This document shows, in pieces, positions 63,401 to 64,000 of a stretch of 64,000 nucleotides of DNA. Position 1 is the stretch's first letter. Each line of letters starts with the position of its first letter. Below the pieces are notes generated by a model. The model was not told the origin of the DNA and did not search any database. It saw only the letters and a list, made by a program, of their open reading frames with translations. Source of the DNA: Parapedobacter tibetensis (GTDB lineage: Bacteria; Bacteroidota; Bacteroidia; Sphingobacteriales; Sphingobacteriaceae); NCBI RefSeq assembly GCF_024643205.1, contig NZ_JAMKQJ010000009.1:1-64000 (forward strand), in the 5' to 3' direction. Position numbers and translations under genes: made by a program.

Positions 63401-63493
63401 CCAGTTGACCTCCTGCCATGCACTTTGCTGGGCCAAAGCAGGAGATGCCACCAAACTGAACGCAATACTTATCTGATAAATTCTCTTAAACAT
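60464..63493 (-). CDS. large tetratricopeptide-repeat periplasmic protein
   Basis: 1,009 residues. A signal peptide (ISIAFSLVASPALAQ) precedes many TPR-like helical pairs throughout (YEKGKYASAAKHFDKIEDIR; AYFQVGRSYFAQKNYDKTIE; YKMGDYEKAIAELEKMDEPD). No catalytic domain is found. It may be a scaffold for the outer-membrane barrel encoded next, or for the ExbBD-TonB motor genes downstream. Confidence 0.9.
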   Translation of the reverse strand: MFKRIYQISIAFSLVASPALAQQSAWQEVNWAYKTGMELYEKGKYASAAKHFDKIEDIRINSTLQQDEHVELTLLKENARFYQAICALELGESDAESRFLKYIRDYPASANAKAAYFQVGRSYFAQKNYDKTIEWFNKLDSRNLAGRENTEFRYKLAYSLFMTEDHASAKPLFEQLKDERGMYAEASIYYYAYLCYLDGEYKTALQEFERLKGSKTYENSYPYYLSALYFLDKRYDDVLEYALPILETTKQENETDMFRIVGATYFAKNDLEKAKEYYDKFQAGDQGKTQNNQDSYQIGYTAYKMGDYEKAIAELEKMDEPDAYYQSAMVSLGDAFLKTGNKQSARNAFFRASKLDFDPALKEEGLFNYAKLSYELEFHQVALDAAQEYLDTYPNSKRLEEAKTLLAEALLGTSNYRAAVDVLESMNNRSQAANAAYQKVTYYRGLDFYNERAFENGISMFMRSEKFPIDPEIVALATYWKAEAMYEVRKYGEAVENFSRFLRLPAARNTDVYSYANYALAYAAFRNNSFNTSANYFERFLSTGGNAIETNVRNDAIARLGDSYFSMRNYGRAMQHYDKLINGKAQSQDYALFQRGVIQGLQGNNEAKIATLRSVIEQFPNSNYADDVAFEIPYTYFTLDDYDTAIEGLQQLIEKYPRSSYAPRALMTIGLVQYNKDDTEAAMATFRKVVEEHSTTDEARQALRSIENIYLDKGDASGYINYATSTNIGDLTTAEQDNLSFQAAHTLFARGEFEAAVQAINAYFDKFPKPIQEKHARYIRGVSLYRTGHPKEALHDLNIILNDWTSQYTENTLLTAAELYLGLEQYNEAIVHLKKLELTSEYKANYGYAVNNLMVCYFEIGDMEQVIKYAKLIKDYDRSSEEDIAKAHLYSARAMLRQGDVKPAMKELNLATLKSQTVVGAEARYRMGQLQYEAKEYDKATETAFDVINNMGSHDYWVAKSFILLADVYAAQNDDFQAKSTLESVIENYEGEDDVIPSAKERLQKLNNK

Positions 63494-63832
63494 ACTGTCA
63501 AATGGTCTATATTCTTATTGTATGGCATTACTTGTGTAATTCCTAAATACGGTTTACTTGTACGCGTACTGGGTCGGCATCCCTACAGTTATTTGGCCTT
63601 GGGGAAAAACTACTCATATACCCAGCTTCCTTATTCTTTATACAAAAAAAAGGCCACAAAATACACGTCATCCAATCTAACTCGCTAAATTAATGTGAAA
63701 CCCGGAAGTTTTCCCCAAAAGTTGTCCACAAATGTTAATAACATTATATCGTCGACGATAATGCAACGCAAAACACGTGCCCTTGCTTGTAGGAATCCGG
63801 AAAGTGATCATAAATAAGGCAAATCCGATAAA
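63494..63832. other. intergenic region between pyrB and the TPR gene
   Basis: 339 bases without a recognisable gene. It contains an A run near 63650 (TACAAAAAAAAGG on the plus strand) and is otherwise unstructured. Both flanking genes are on the minus strand, so it should hold a pyrB terminator and the TPR promoter, which I could not identify. Confidence 0.4.
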
Positions 63833-64000
63833 TCATCCTCGTTTATGTACAAGTAAGTACAGCACCGCCATACGGATGGCCACACCATTCTCTACCTGGT
63901 CAAGAATGATCGCATGTCGACTGTCGGCCACATCACTTGTAAGCTCTACCCCACGGTTTATCGGTCCGGGATGCATGATGGTAATTTCTTTACCAAGCGA
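63833..64000 (-). CDS. pyrB: aspartate carbamoyltransferase, 3' end only
   Basis: The window edge cuts the gene; 55 C-terminal residues remain. They read SLGKEITIMHPGPINRGVEL, then TSDVADSRHAIILDQVENGV, AIRMAVLYLLVHKRG and a TGA. The HPGPINRGVE motif and the Gln-Val-x-Asn-Gly-Val-x-x-Arg-Met-Ala helix are diagnostic of the catalytic chain of ATCase, which joins carbamoyl phosphate to aspartate in pyrimidine synthesis. Confidence 0.95.
   Translation of the reverse strand, partial: SLGKEITIMHPGPINRGVELTSDVADSRHAIILDQVENGVAIRMAVLYLLVHKRG

Noticed and set aside
1..64000. tRNA, rRNA, CRISPR arrays
   Set aside because: No cloverleaf-forming anticodon region, rRNA-like stretch or regularly spaced direct repeat with unique spacers was recognised on either strand by eye; a tRNAscan or CRISPR finder run would be needed for certainty.

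Overview
The window looks like a chromosomal segment of a Bacteroidota species, most likely of the Sphingobacteriaceae (Pedobacter, Olivibacter or Parapedobacter type). The signs are a SusC/SusD pair with an ECF sigma factor and FecR anti-sigma factor, a one-protein hybrid two-component regulator of the HTCS type, TAnnTTTG promoter elements, mostly weak Shine-Dalgarno sequences, and a TPR / outer-membrane protein / SPOR / ExbB / ExbD / TonB cluster. This placement is inferred from gene content; no search was run.

Layout. (1) 1-26.8 kb is an accessory region of uneven base composition. It holds VOC-fold proteins, AraC regulators, SDR enzymes, an AI-2E family transporter, an HTCS regulator, a DEAD-box helicase and many broken genes: a Crp/Fnr remnant, a frameshifted dihydrofolate-reductase-like gene, an XRE remnant, a TlpA remnant, an esterase with a stop codon, two VOC remnants and the 3' end of an IS30-type transposase. 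Inside it lies a three-gene operon (18.3-20.9 kb: XRE/pentapeptide regulator, ABC ATPase, ABC permease) with strong Shine-Dalgarno sites that looks acquired from Bacillota, and a 27-codon gene with its own Shine-Dalgarno site and terminator (17.0-17.1 kb). (2) 26.9-33.3 kb is a damage-tolerance cassette: a LexA-like S24 repressor divergent from DinB polymerase IV, a DnaE-type polymerase and a DEDDh exonuclease/GIY-YIG fusion, with a palindromic operator candidate between the two directions. (3) 33.5-45.8 kb is a polysaccharide utilisation locus in one direction: ECF sigma, FecR, SusC, SusD, a two-domain esterase-like hydrolase, a GH28 pectinase-like enzyme and a beta-helix lipoprotein, pointing to a pectic substrate. 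(4) 45.8-49.9 kb carries a class III nucleotide cyclase whose 3' end abuts an IS30 remnant, an endonuclease/exonuclease/phosphatase, a YjbR-like protein, and a sigma factor with two small companions. (5) 50.1-64 kb is core: NrnA, FKBP, TatD and asparaginase on the plus strand, then on the minus strand FolC, TonB, ExbD, ExbB, HU/SPOR protein, an outer membrane protein, a large TPR protein and the end of PyrB.

How the genes work together. In the utilisation locus the FecR protein should relay SusC occupancy to the sigma factor, which raises transcription of the SusCD uptake pair and the pectin enzymes. SusC import needs the TonB-ExbB-ExbD motor; one such set is encoded at 55.5-57.5 kb. In the cassette at 27-33 kb the S24 repressor would be cleaved after DNA damage and release a translesion polymerase pair and its nuclease. 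No tRNA, rRNA, CRISPR array, complete insertion sequence or replication origin was recognised.
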